Positions 24,309-32,051 of a stretch of DNA of 64,000 nucleotides are shown in pieces; position 1 is the first letter of the stretch; each line of letters begins with the position of its first letter. Origin of the DNA: Flavobacteriales bacterium (GTDB lineage Bacteria; Bacteroidota; Bacteroidia; Flavobacteriales_F; PHOS-HE28); the NCBI GenBank assembly GCA_016705955.1, contig JADJKO010000003.1, positions 248,001 to 312,000 on the forward strand. Reading direction: 5' to 3'. Below the pieces are notes generated by a model that was not told where the DNA came from, did not search any database, and saw nothing but the letters and a program-made list of their open reading frames with translations. The position numbers were made by a program, and so were the translations under genes.

Positions 24309-25796
24309 CTATTCGATCCGGCGCTTTCTGAACCACGGTTCAGTGAATTCCGGGGTGATACTGACACCGACCATGATATTGGTGTAGCGCTCCAGTAACA
24401 AGCCGTCCGAGGTGGTGCCTCGCTGACCGATCTCGGCGCCAAGGTTCAACCGGCTGCGTGTGCGCGAACCCATGAGCGGCAAGGCCACGCCGAAACTCAC
24501 GCCCGCTTGGGTGAGCGGGGTGCCCTTCACGGAGATGTAATCGTCCATGTACCGCACGCCGGCTCGATAGATGGTGCGCTCCACGAATGAACCGCCCTCC
24601 TCACCGGCCGGCCGGAACGAAGCGCCGATGGTGTAGGACGTACCGGCCACCAGCGTGCTGCGTTGATCGTAGCCCTCCACGTTCACCTCGGACTTCGACC
24701 AATCACGACGCCGCAGGTCAGCGGTCACCATCCAATGTTTGTTGAACAATGCGAAACCGAACCCGATCTCCGGGGGAAGTTCGAGCCGACCCTGCGCCCC
24801 GTCGATCAAGAATGCCGTGTCTCGCGGGAATTCCACCCCGGTGCTGCTCAAGGAGAAGTTGTGCGCCACACTCGTGTTGCGCGCTTTGAGTGACGCCGGA
24901 AGTTCCATGCTCAACCCGATCCGGAACCGCAACGGACCCGGCGTTCTCTTTGGCAAGCGCACCGGCTTACGATCGGCAGGCTCCTTCCCGCTGTTCAACC
25001 ATTCGTTCTCCAGATGACGGTCACGCGCTTGCAGCCGCTCGATACGCGCACGCATCCGGGCTTGCGCCCGCTCCACACCGATGAGGTCATCCACGTACTG
25101 GATCCCCACGGTGCCCATCGGCGAACGGACCACGAGGGAGGAGGTGATGGTGCTATTGTAGTACCCGCTGCCCGCAGGGTAATAGGCCTTACGGGTATTG
25201 TCAATGGTGCCGAAGAGGTAATCGAAATTGGCGCCAACGGACAGCCGCCCACCGCGCGAAAGCGAGTCGGACCGTTGCCAGATCACACGGCCCAGTCCAA
25301 AGAAGGCCCGGTTCAATCCGCCGGTGCCGGTGTATTGGAAGGTGGTCGTTCCACCCTCCACTGTAACGGCTTCATTCAAGGTATACCCCACATTGCTGGT
25401 CGGCTGTAAGCCCATGGCCAGCCCCCACTTCCCGCGTCCGAAGGGGATCCCGAGGGTCAGTCCTTGGTACCGCGTGTTCCGCCCCGTACTCTCCACGGCG
25501 CTCGTCTCGAAACGCAGGTTGCGCACCACGAGGCCGGTCTCGAATACCGTGTGGACCAAGTGAGGATAGGATGCAGGATTCACTCGCGACACACTGTACG
25601 GGTCGGCCAAGGCCACACCCGTTCCGCCCATGAGCGCTTGGGTGATCTGTGCGGCACCCGAGAGATCGCCGAAGCCGAACGCCGAATACGGCGAACCACT
25701 ACCCTGCGGCCCCTGACCCGACGTCAGTGCCGGTACCAGGATGGCGAGGAGCAGGGTAGCAACCTTGGTGCTTGAGTATGAGGCGATAACCTTCAA
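24309..25796 (-). CDS. outer-membrane channel-like protein
   Basis: 495 residues. Signal peptide (KVATLLLAILVPALTSGQ) then the motif SGSPYSAFGFGDLSGAAQIT and LMGGTGVALADPYSVSRVNP ASYPHL, typical of a Bacteroidota outer-membrane barrel family related to FadL/PorV-like proteins. Many amphipathic strands follow, with a charged insert near residues 245-275 (RMRARIERLQARDRHLE). It ends in an arginine-rich strand rather than terminal Phe (EFTEPWFRKRRIE). The same gene order coaX - barrel - lptC is seen in other Bacteroidota as far as I recall. Its first 98 bp overlap the 3' end of coaX in another frame; no later in-frame Met could start a signal peptide. Confidence 0.8.
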   Translation of the reverse strand: MKVIASYSSTKVATLLLAILVPALTSGQGPQGSGSPYSAFGFGDLSGAAQITQALMGGTGVALADPYSVSRVNPASYPHLVHTVFETGLVVRNLRFETSAVESTGRNTRYQGLTLGIPFGRGKWGLAMGLQPTSNVGYTLNEAVTVEGGTTTFQYTGTGGLNRAFFGLGRVIWQRSDSLSRGGRLSVGANFDYLFGTIDNTRKAYYPAGSGYYNSTITSSLVVRSPMGTVGIQYVDDLIGVERAQARMRARIERLQARDRHLENEWLNSGKEPADRKPVRLPKRTPGPLRFRIGLSMELPASLKARNTSVAHNFSLSSTGVEFPRDTAFLIDGAQGRLELPPEIGFGFALFNKHWMVTADLRRRDWSKSEVNVEGYDQRSTLVAGTSYTIGASFRPAGEEGGSFVERTIYRAGVRYMDDYISVKGTPLTQAGVSFGVALPLMGSRTRSRLNLGAEIGQRGTTSDGLLLERYTNIMVGVSITPEFTEPWFRKRRIE

Positions 25797-26484
25797 GGGT
25801 CAGAAATGGGTGTGCAAAGATGCCGCTTTTCATTCCGCGGGCGAATGGCAAGGCATCGCCGCCGGTGAGGACAACGGCCCCATCGGGCGAATGGTGTGTG
25901 TGGCTAGCTATGAAGGTCCGAAGTTCACCGAGCACACCGTGATGGATCCCGGCCTGCAATGCCCCGGCTGTAGAGGTCGCGAAATGGTCGTGAATGTGGA
26001 TGTGATCCACCAGCGGCAGCCGTGCGCTGTACGCGTGCATCGCCTTGGCGCGCATGTGCGCACCCGGCGTGATGGCACCACCGAGATAAGCGCCGGTCGC
26101 GTCCACCCGATCATAGGTGATGCAGGTCCCCAGATCGACCGCAAGCACGGCGCGCCCTGGGAAGAGTGCAGCAGCAGCCACCGCGTTGGCGAGGCGGTCC
26201 GCACCAAGCGTGTCCTTGGTGGTATACGCATTCCTCACCGGAGCCGGTGTGGCTCCGGTGATCACAAGCGTCGGTGCGATCGCCATCAGTTGTTCAAGGA
26301 TCGCATCATCCGCCCTCGCGACGGAACCCCATGCAATGGCGTCGGGTCGCAGCGCCTGCACGACCGCAAAGAGGCCTAAGGGATCATCCGATGGAAGCAC
26401 GCCATGTTCCACCAATCCCTCTCCAGCGAAAAGGCCGAGCTTGATCCGGGTATTCCCCGCGTCGATCACCAAGTGCCTGACCAT
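25699..26484 (-). CDS. coaX: type III pantothenate kinase
   Basis: 261 residues. N-terminal VIDAGNTRIKLGLF (phosphate/ATP loop of the ASKHA fold), GADRLANAVAAAALFPG with the catalytic-site Asp, AVDLGTCITYD and the glycine-rich GAYLGGAITPGAHMR. It phosphorylates pantothenate in the first step of coenzyme A synthesis, without feedback by CoA. The last ~24 residues (GCYPAPRHPGTGTDVGSGAA) are poorly conserved and correspond to the 98-bp overlap with the barrel gene, so the C-terminus may have been extended by stop-codon loss. Confidence 0.93.
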   Translation of the reverse strand: MVRHLVIDAGNTRIKLGLFAGEGLVEHGVLPSDDPLGLFAVVQALRPDAIAWGSVARADDAILEQLMAIAPTLVITGATPAPVRNAYTTKDTLGADRLANAVAAAALFPGRAVLAVDLGTCITYDRVDATGAYLGGAITPGAHMRAKAMHAYSARLPLVDHIHIHDHFATSTAGALQAGIHHGVLGELRTFIASHTHHSPDGAVVLTGGDALPFARGMKSGIFAHPFLTLEGYRLILKHQGCYPAPRHPGTGTDVGSGAAG

Positions 26485-26509
26485 CCTGTGCGTGGAAGTG
26501 ATGCTTGTC

Positions 26510-26517
26510 TATATTTG
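26510..26517 (+). promoter_or_regulatory. -7 promoter box of the tRNA-Phe gene
   Basis: TATATTTG, a perfect TAnnTTTG match, 49 nt upstream of the mature tRNA 5' end. It lies in the divergent gap after the start of coaX. Confidence 0.6.
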
Positions 26518-26566
26518 GCGCCCTCATTCGGCGCCCATGTTGTGCGCCGTTGATCCAGCAAAGAAC

Positions 26567-26639
26567 GGTGCCTTAGCTCAGCTGGTAGAGCAACGGATTG
26601 AAAATCCGTGTGTCCCCAGTTCGATTCTGGGAGGCACCA
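26567..26639 (+). tRNA. tRNA-Phe (anticodon GAA)
   Basis: Cloverleaf fits throughout: acceptor GGTGCCT paired with AGGCACC, D-arm GCTC...GAGC, anticodon stem ACGGA/TCCGT with loop TTGAAAA, and T-arm CCCAG-TTCGATT-CTGGG. Discriminator A; the terminal CCA is not encoded. Confidence 0.97.
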
Positions 26640-26648
26640 CAGGAACAA

Positions 26649-26673
26649 GGAACCCCGGGCGACCCGGGGTTCT
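26649..26673 (+). terminator. terminator after tRNA-Phe
   Basis: AACCCCGGG-CGA-CCCGGGGTT, extended by G-C and G-T pairs, 10 bp after the tRNA and followed by CTTTCATT. It also separates the tRNA from the convergent HD-domain gene. Confidence 0.8.
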
Positions 26674-26698
26674 TTCATTCCGGCCTACGCCCACGCGA

Positions 26699-27283
26699 TC
26701 AATGCGAGGCCAACCACTCGCGCACACCCTGTAGATGCACGTGTTTCTGTGGCTCGCGCGTGCGTTTGTTCGTTGTGGTGAAGTAGCTGTGTCGCTCCAG
26801 GAAACGTTCTTGCAACTCATTCCACTCCTTCTCGGTATGCAACACGCCGTAGGTGCGCATCTCCTGAAAGAGCGATCGCCCGATCCGCTCGAAGTCGCCG
26901 CGCCCCAAGTAGTCCAGATCCGCATCGCACAATACCCGACTGAGTTTGTTATGCGGAGTTTGCGGAATGTGCGTGGCCATGATCATGTCGCAGATCAATT
27001 CGAGCTGTCGTTCATTGAACCCGAAGCCCGGCAAGACAGCACGCGCGATCCGGCAGCCCGCCTCTTCGTGCTCGATATCCTGTACCGTGAATCCGGAATC
27101 GTGATACAACGCTGCGATCTTCAACAGGACCAACCCTTCTCCGGTAACGCCTTCCTCCTCCGCGATACTGATCGCGCTGGCGTAGACATCCAGCGTGTGC
27201 TCCAGACTATGATAGGTACGTCCAGCCGGGAGCTCGGCCTTGAGCTTCGCAAGGATATAGGCCTTGGCTCCTTGGGTGTCCAT
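26699..27283 (-). CDS. HD-superfamily metal-dependent phosphohydrolase
   Basis: 194 residues. HD-fold metal ligands are visible: YHSLEHTLDVY (first His), LLKIAALYHDSGF (the His-Asp pair), MIMATHIPQTP and CDADLDYLGR (distal Asp). The size and order match the predicted HD phosphohydrolases of the YedJ/COG4339 kind, which hydrolyse nucleotides or phosphomonoesters; the substrate is unknown. Cytoplasmic. It is divergent from the histidine kinase gene across 53 bp and convergent with tRNA-Phe. Confidence 0.82.
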   Translation of the reverse strand: MDTQGAKAYILAKLKAELPAGRTYHSLEHTLDVYASAISIAEEEGVTGEGLVLLKIAALYHDSGFTVQDIEHEEAGCRIARAVLPGFGFNERQLELICDMIMATHIPQTPHNKLSRVLCDADLDYLGRGDFERIGRSLFQEMRTYGVLHTEKEWNELQERFLERHSYFTTTNKRTREPQKHVHLQGVREWLASH

Positions 27284-27323
27284 GATGAATGGCCGCCCAA
27301 TATAGCCACCGTCAGCGACCGGC

Positions 27324-27331
27324 TACTTTCG
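27324..27331 (+). promoter_or_regulatory. -7 promoter box of the histidine kinase gene
   Basis: TACTTTCG followed by 5 nt (TGACC) and ATG 27337; predicts a leaderless kinase-gpmI message. Confidence 0.55.
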
Positions 27332-27336
27332 TGACC

Positions 27337-28284
27337 ATGGAACGATCATCGCGCCGTACCATCTGGCTGTTCGGCGGGCTTGTGGTGTACATCATCGCAC
27401 AATTCCTCTGGTGGGGCCTGCTGCTCATGCGCAAAGGCGATGAAGTGGAGGATCTGGAAGCCCAATTGGCCGCGTTGACCGGTGCGGAAGGGATCGTGCA
27501 GACCCCGATGAACCGCGTGTGGATGATCCTGGGCGAGGGTGGCGTTTTTCTCGTGATCCTCCTTGTGGTGGTGATCCTGACCTATCGTGCGGTCATCAAC
27601 GAATTCCGGATGGCGGCCACCCAGCGCAATTTCCTTCTTGCGGTCACCCATGAGTTGCGAACTCCCATCGCGGCCATCAAGTTGCAGTTGCAGACATTGA
27701 AACGGCCCGGGATCCCGGACGATCAGCGGAGGATCCTACAGAACACCGCAGAGGAGGAAGCCGATCGCTTGGCCTTGCTCACCGAGAAGGTGCTGTTGGC
27801 ATCGAACGACGAGAATCCCGTTCCATTGACCTTGGTGGAGGTGGATGTGTGTGAGGTGATACGGTCAGCGGTGGATCGTGCCCGATCACACGCTGCGATG
27901 GATCACGAAGTACTGCTTGAAGCACCGGAGCATCTCCGCACGCGCATCGATCCGCATGCGTTGCGCAGCATCGTGGACAACCTCGTGGAGAATGCCACGA
28001 AATACGCGCCGACGGGAACGCGCATCACCGTGCAAGTGAAACCGGGCGAACATGGCTGGCGGTTACTGGTGAGTGATGAAGGACCGGGGATCCCATTGCA
28101 GGAACGCGAACGTGTGTTCGAACGGTTCTACCGGATCGGTCGTGAAGAAACCCGCAACACGCGGGGAACGGGACTTGGGCTGTACATCGTCAAGCGGTTG
28201 GTACAGCGGCTCGGCGGCACCGTCCAGATCCGAAACCACCAACCACTCGGGGCTATCTTCGCCGCTTCATTTCCACATCACTGA
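27337..28284 (+). CDS. membrane sensor histidine kinase (orphan)
   Basis: 315 residues from ATG 27337, chosen because a TACTTTCG box lies 5 nt upstream. Two helices (IWLFGGLVVYIIAQFLWWGL and FLVILLVVVILTYR) flank a small periplasmic loop of about 40 residues. HisKA with phospho-acceptor His105 in THELRTPIAAIK, then HATPase with N box DNLVENATKYAP, G1 DEGPGIP and G2 GTGLGLYIVKRL. No HAMP domain and no response regulator gene next to it, so its partner is encoded elsewhere. Its stop overlaps the start of gpmI by one base (TGATG), an unexpected coupling of signalling to a glycolytic enzyme. Confidence 0.9.
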   Translation: MERSSRRTIWLFGGLVVYIIAQFLWWGLLLMRKGDEVEDLEAQLAALTGAEGIVQTPMNRVWMILGEGGVFLVILLVVVILTYRAVINEFRMAATQRNFLLAVTHELRTPIAAIKLQLQTLKRPGIPDDQRRILQNTAEEEADRLALLTEKVLLASNDENPVPLTLVEVDVCEVIRSAVDRARSHAAMDHEVLLEAPEHLRTRIDPHALRSIVDNLVENATKYAPTGTRITVQVKPGEHGWRLLVSDEGPGIPLQERERVFERFYRIGREETRNTRGTGLGLYIVKRLVQRLGGTVQIRNHQPLGAIFAASFPHH

Positions 28285-29810
28285 TGTCTTCCGGCAGGGT
28301 TGTACTCATCATCATGGACGGTTGGGGTCTTGGTGCTGGTGACAGCACGGATGCCATCACGCAGGCCAATACACCCTTCATTGATAGCTTGGGAAGAAAC
28401 GCTCTCATGGCGCAGCTCCTCACGGATGGTGAGCATGTGGGTCTTCCTGCGGGCCAAATGGGCAACAGTGAAGTGGGACATCTGAACATCGGTGCCGGCC
28501 GGGTGGTCTTCCAGGATCTGGTGCGTATCGATCGTGCGATCGCCGATGGAAGCCTTGAACAGGAACCCGAATTACAGGCGGCATTCACCGCCGCGAAGGT
28601 GAACGGCCGGAAGCTGCACCTGATCGGACTGCTCTCGGATGGCGGCGTGCATTCCATGCGCACACATGCGGAAGCCCTCTGCCGAATGGCCACACGAGCG
28701 GGACTCACCGAGGTGTACTTACACGCATTCACCGATGGCCGCGACGCGGACCCGCGCAGTGGCAAAGGCTACATGGAACGCTTCCTTGCAGCCATCTACA
28801 ACACGCCGGTGCGTGTGGCCAGTGTGATCGGACGCTATTATGCAATGGACCGTGACAAGCGGTGGGAACGCGTGCAACAGGCCTATGACCTTCTTGTCCG
28901 TGGTCGTGGTGAGTCCGTATCCGATCCCCTGCAAGCCTTCGATCGGAGCTATGCCGAAGGGAAGACCGATGAGTTCATCGAACCACATGTGGTTGTGGAT
29001 GAAAGCGGTGCTCCATTGGCCACGATCCAACCCGGCGATGTGGTGATCTGCTTCAACTTCCGAACGGACCGGTGTCGGGAGATCACGCAGGCGCTCACGC
29101 AACGCGCCTTCCCGGAGCAGGGCATGGAGCCGCTTCCGCTTCACTATGTAACGATGACGGAGTACGACCATACGTACACGGATGTGCATGTGCTCTTCCG
29201 CAAGGATGATCTCCCCATGACCTTGGGTGAAGTGGTTACTCGCGCTGGACGGAAACAAGTGCGGATCGCGGAGACGGAGAAGTATCCGCACGTCACCTTC
29301 TTCTTCAACGGTGGTCGTGAAGCACCTTTCGTTGGTGAAGAGCGCATCATGCTGCCGTCACCGAAAGTGGCCACCTATGACCTACAACCGGAGATGAGCG
29401 CGCAAGGGATCGTGGATGCGATCGTCCCGATCATCGAAGGCAAGGCCACCGACCTGGTGGTGCTCAATTTCGCGAACCCGGACATGGTGGGCCACACCGG
29501 CGTTTTCGACGCCATCGTCCGTGCTGTGGAGACCACCGATCGATGCACACAACGGGTCACGGAAGTCGCGCGTGCAAATGACTACGCGGTGGTCATCATC
29601 GCGGACCATGGCAACGCGGACAAGGCGCGTAACGCGGATGGCTCCCCGAACACCGCACATAGCCTGAACCCGGTGCCGATCTTCGTGCTCGGCGAAGGGA
29701 TCCGCTCGATCCGCAATGGTGTGTTGGCGGACGTCGCCCCGACGGTCCTGGACCTGATGGGAATGGAAAAGCCTGTCGAGATGACGGGCTTTTCGCTGAT
29801 CGTTCGTTGA
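28284..29810 (+). CDS. gpmI: 2,3-bisphosphoglycerate-independent phosphoglycerate mutase
   Basis: 508 residues. Alkaline-phosphatase-type metal motif LIIMDGWGLG at the N-terminus, the phosphorylated serine Ser62 in GQMGNSEVGHLNIGAGRV, then the FTDGRDADPRSGKGYME and GRYYAMDRDKRWERV segments of the transferase domain, and the metal-binding NFANPDMVGHTG and ADHGNADKARN near the C-terminus. Interconverts 2- and 3-phosphoglycerate in glycolysis and gluconeogenesis. The end of the gene (KPVEMTGFSLIVR) is encoded by DNA that also forms a terminator hairpin. Stop is 3 bp from the convergent T9SS gene. Confidence 0.95.
   Translation: MSSGRVVLIIMDGWGLGAGDSTDAITQANTPFIDSLGRNALMAQLLTDGEHVGLPAGQMGNSEVGHLNIGAGRVVFQDLVRIDRAIADGSLEQEPELQAAFTAAKVNGRKLHLIGLLSDGGVHSMRTHAEALCRMATRAGLTEVYLHAFTDGRDADPRSGKGYMERFLAAIYNTPVRVASVIGRYYAMDRDKRWERVQQAYDLLVRGRGESVSDPLQAFDRSYAEGKTDEFIEPHVVVDESGAPLATIQPGDVVICFNFRTDRCREITQALTQRAFPEQGMEPLPLHYVTMTEYDHTYTDVHVLFRKDDLPMTLGEVVTRAGRKQVRIAETEKYPHVTFFFNGGREAPFVGEERIMLPSPKVATYDLQPEMSAQGIVDAIVPIIEGKATDLVVLNFANPDMVGHTGVFDAIVRAVETTDRCTQRVTEVARANDYAVVIIADHGNADKARNADGSPNTAHSLNPVPIFVLGEGIRSIRNGVLADVAPTVLDLMGMEKPVEMTGFSLIVR
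29766..29794. terminator. bidirectional terminator inside the 3' end of gpmI
   Basis: Arms GAAAAGCCTGTC and GACGGGCTTTTC around a 5-nt loop (GAGAT), with one G-T pair. It lies wholly in the last coding codons of gpmI, and because the convergent gene ends at 29814 it can stop transcription of both. Confidence 0.65.
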
Positions 29811-29813
29811 ACG

Positions 29814-32042
29814 TTACCAACCGTTGCGCAGGATGGTCAAGTGACCGGTGTACGGCTTGTCCTTGCGCGCCACGGTGACCTCATAGTAGTACGTACCGTC
29901 AGGCAGGTCGCCGCCATTCCACTGGTTGCGGTAATTGCTCGCTGAATACACTTCCTGTCCCCAGCGGTTGAAGATCCGCACCGTATTGGACACGTAGAGG
30001 ATCCCGTCGATCTCCCAGTAGTCGTTGTGGCCATCGCCGTTCGGGGTGATCACGTTCGGGATGGTCACGTCGCAGATCACCGTGATGATGGCGACATCCT
30101 GGGCGGTCCGGCCGCATTCATCCGTGACGGTGACCGTGTAATTGCCCGGCACCTGCATGGTCACGTAGGTGGATGGGCCTTGGTCCCCGGTGGACCAACT
30201 GTAGCTGAGCTGCCCCACGCCACCGGCACCTACGGCCACCAGCAGCATGCTGTCCGGAACGCATTCGATGATGAAGTCCTCCGTTGTCACGGTGACCGGT
30301 GGTGCATCGGTGATGGTAATGGTCACACTCGCTGAGGTGGTGCGTCCGCAATCATCGGTGAACGTTCCGGTGATGGTCACCGTCTCGCCGTCATCGGCAA
30401 CGCCGTCCTCCAACGGTTGGAAGGGGACCACCGTGTTCAGTACACCATCCGGGATGGTCACTATATCGGCCCACTGGAAATCGGTCCCGTTCTGGGCCTG
30501 TCCGGTGAAGGCGATCGTAATGGTCACATCACCGGGGACACCAACGGGTCGAATGAAATTGACCGTCGTGTTCTCACATGCTTCCATCACGGTACCGGGC
30601 CCGATGATGTTCATGTTCAAAGGCGGCAACGGTTCAAGTTCCACGAAGAACTGGGCGATCGCCGTCGAACCGCAATCATCCACAGCCGTGGCGGTATAGA
30701 CCGTGTTCTGTGTGGGTGAGACCGTTATGGAGGGACCAACCTCACCATTGGACCAATTGATCGTATAGGGTGGATAGCCACCGAAAACCACCGGGGTTAG
30801 CGTGGCACTTCCCAGACACGGTATCACTTCGCTGCCACCGACGATGACCAGTGGTGGCGAGGACTCGATGTAGAAGATGAACTCGTTCGTGATGGTGATC
30901 CCCGCGCAAGGTGATTCGGAGATCAGCGTGAGGATGATGGTCTCCTGCCCATCGGGATCGATCGGGCAGTTGAACGTGAACGTCACAGTGGTATCCCCTG
31001 GGTAGAACACCAAGGAATCCGGGAACGCAGGTACATAATCCACGCCCGGTGTAGCGGTACCTCCCACCACGATGTACACCACACTGGTGTCATCCCCGGC
31101 GCCGGTCTGCGTGAAGTTGATGGTAACCGGATAGCAGCTCTCCAGGATCGTGTTGGTGCCTACGATCCCTGGTCCGGGCGTGAGCGTGGGAACGAAGGGT
31201 GAACTGGTGAAACTACCGGCCTCCAGGAATACCGCTGAATCGAACGCGCTATCCGAACCATCACCGATGGCCATCTTGATGTGGTAGGTCTCGCCGCAAT
31301 TCACCGCATGACGCGCTTCCAGCACGACCGTGAAGCCGTCATAACAGATCGTGGTGCCCGCGCCATTGTTCACGTAATACACGTTGTTGTTCACCCAGTT
31401 CGGGTCGGCCGCTGCACAGGTGGCGGCATTCCCACCGGAGGTGCCCGGCGTTCCGGGGTTCACCGTATTGATCGCGATCGGGATGGTGATACTGCCGGGG
31501 ATCAGCGCGATGTTGACCGCACCGTTGGCGAAGGGACCTGCGATGCCGGGGCCGCTCAGGAAAAAGCCGAAAGCGTCATTGAAGTTCGTGCAGACGTACT
31601 CCGGATATTCCTCGCTTCCGAAGACGTACCGGAACTTCACGGAATCACCTACCGGCACGAAGTCGAACTCGAGCACCGCACGGTCGTTGATCGTCTGGTT
31701 GGCCAAGGTTACCAGATCCGGGTCGCTGCCGCTACCACTCCCCCCACTCGCGAAAAAGGTCGCAGGGTTGGCGGCATCCCCCACCTCGCCAGTTGAGAGG
31801 ATCACGCCCGCCGGAAGGCCGAGGTTGGTTCCCGATTCAGTGAATGAGCCGCTACCGGGCTGCGCCGTGGCCGGATCGAGCACCCCATTGTACATGACGT
31901 TGCTTACCGTGACACCGGAACCCAACAACACATCCTGGACGAGCTGCGTGGGGGTGAGGGTGTTCACGACCGCCAGTTGCGCACTGGCCATTCCGGCCAC
32001 GAGCGTGAGAGTTCCTACTGCTATGCTTCGCATGGTTAGCAC
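29814..32042 (-). CDS. choice-of-anchor L surface protein with T9SS type B sorting domain
   Basis: 742 residues. Signal peptide (SIAVGTLTLVAGMASAQ), then the choice-of-anchor L domain (TPTQLVQDVLLGSGVTVSNV; LPAGVILSTGEVGDA; VGDSVKFRYVFGSEEYPEYV; NDAFGFFLSGPG). Several Ig/PKD-like beta-sandwich repeats follow, with recurrent GxVTITIAFTG, GGVGQLSYSWSTGDQGP and VTVTDECGRTAQD units. The end is a gliding-motility-type (type B) C-terminal domain: IPNVITPNGDGHNDYW, FNRWGQEVYSA and DGTYYYEVTVAR. It is expected to be exported by T9SS to the surface, probably as an adhesin or matrix protein. A paralogue lies 9 bp upstream in tandem. Confidence 0.9.
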   Translation of the reverse strand: MLTMRSIAVGTLTLVAGMASAQLAVVNTLTPTQLVQDVLLGSGVTVSNVMYNGVLDPATAQPGSGSFTESGTNLGLPAGVILSTGEVGDAANPATFFASGGSGSGSDPDLVTLANQTINDRAVLEFDFVPVGDSVKFRYVFGSEEYPEYVCTNFNDAFGFFLSGPGIAGPFANGAVNIALIPGSITIPIAINTVNPGTPGTSGGNAATCAAADPNWVNNNVYYVNNGAGTTICYDGFTVVLEARHAVNCGETYHIKMAIGDGSDSAFDSAVFLEAGSFTSSPFVPTLTPGPGIVGTNTILESCYPVTINFTQTGAGDDTSVVYIVVGGTATPGVDYVPAFPDSLVFYPGDTTVTFTFNCPIDPDGQETIILTLISESPCAGITITNEFIFYIESSPPLVIVGGSEVIPCLGSATLTPVVFGGYPPYTINWSNGEVGPSITVSPTQNTVYTATAVDDCGSTAIAQFFVELEPLPPLNMNIIGPGTVMEACENTTVNFIRPVGVPGDVTITIAFTGQAQNGTDFQWADIVTIPDGVLNTVVPFQPLEDGVADDGETVTITGTFTDDCGRTTSASVTITITDAPPVTVTTEDFIIECVPDSMLLVAVGAGGVGQLSYSWSTGDQGPSTYVTMQVPGNYTVTVTDECGRTAQDVAIITVICDVTIPNVITPNGDGHNDYWEIDGILYVSNTVRIFNRWGQEVYSASNYRNQWNGGDLPDGTYYYEVTVARKDKPYTGHLTILRNGW

Positions 32043-32051
32043 GTTTCCTGA

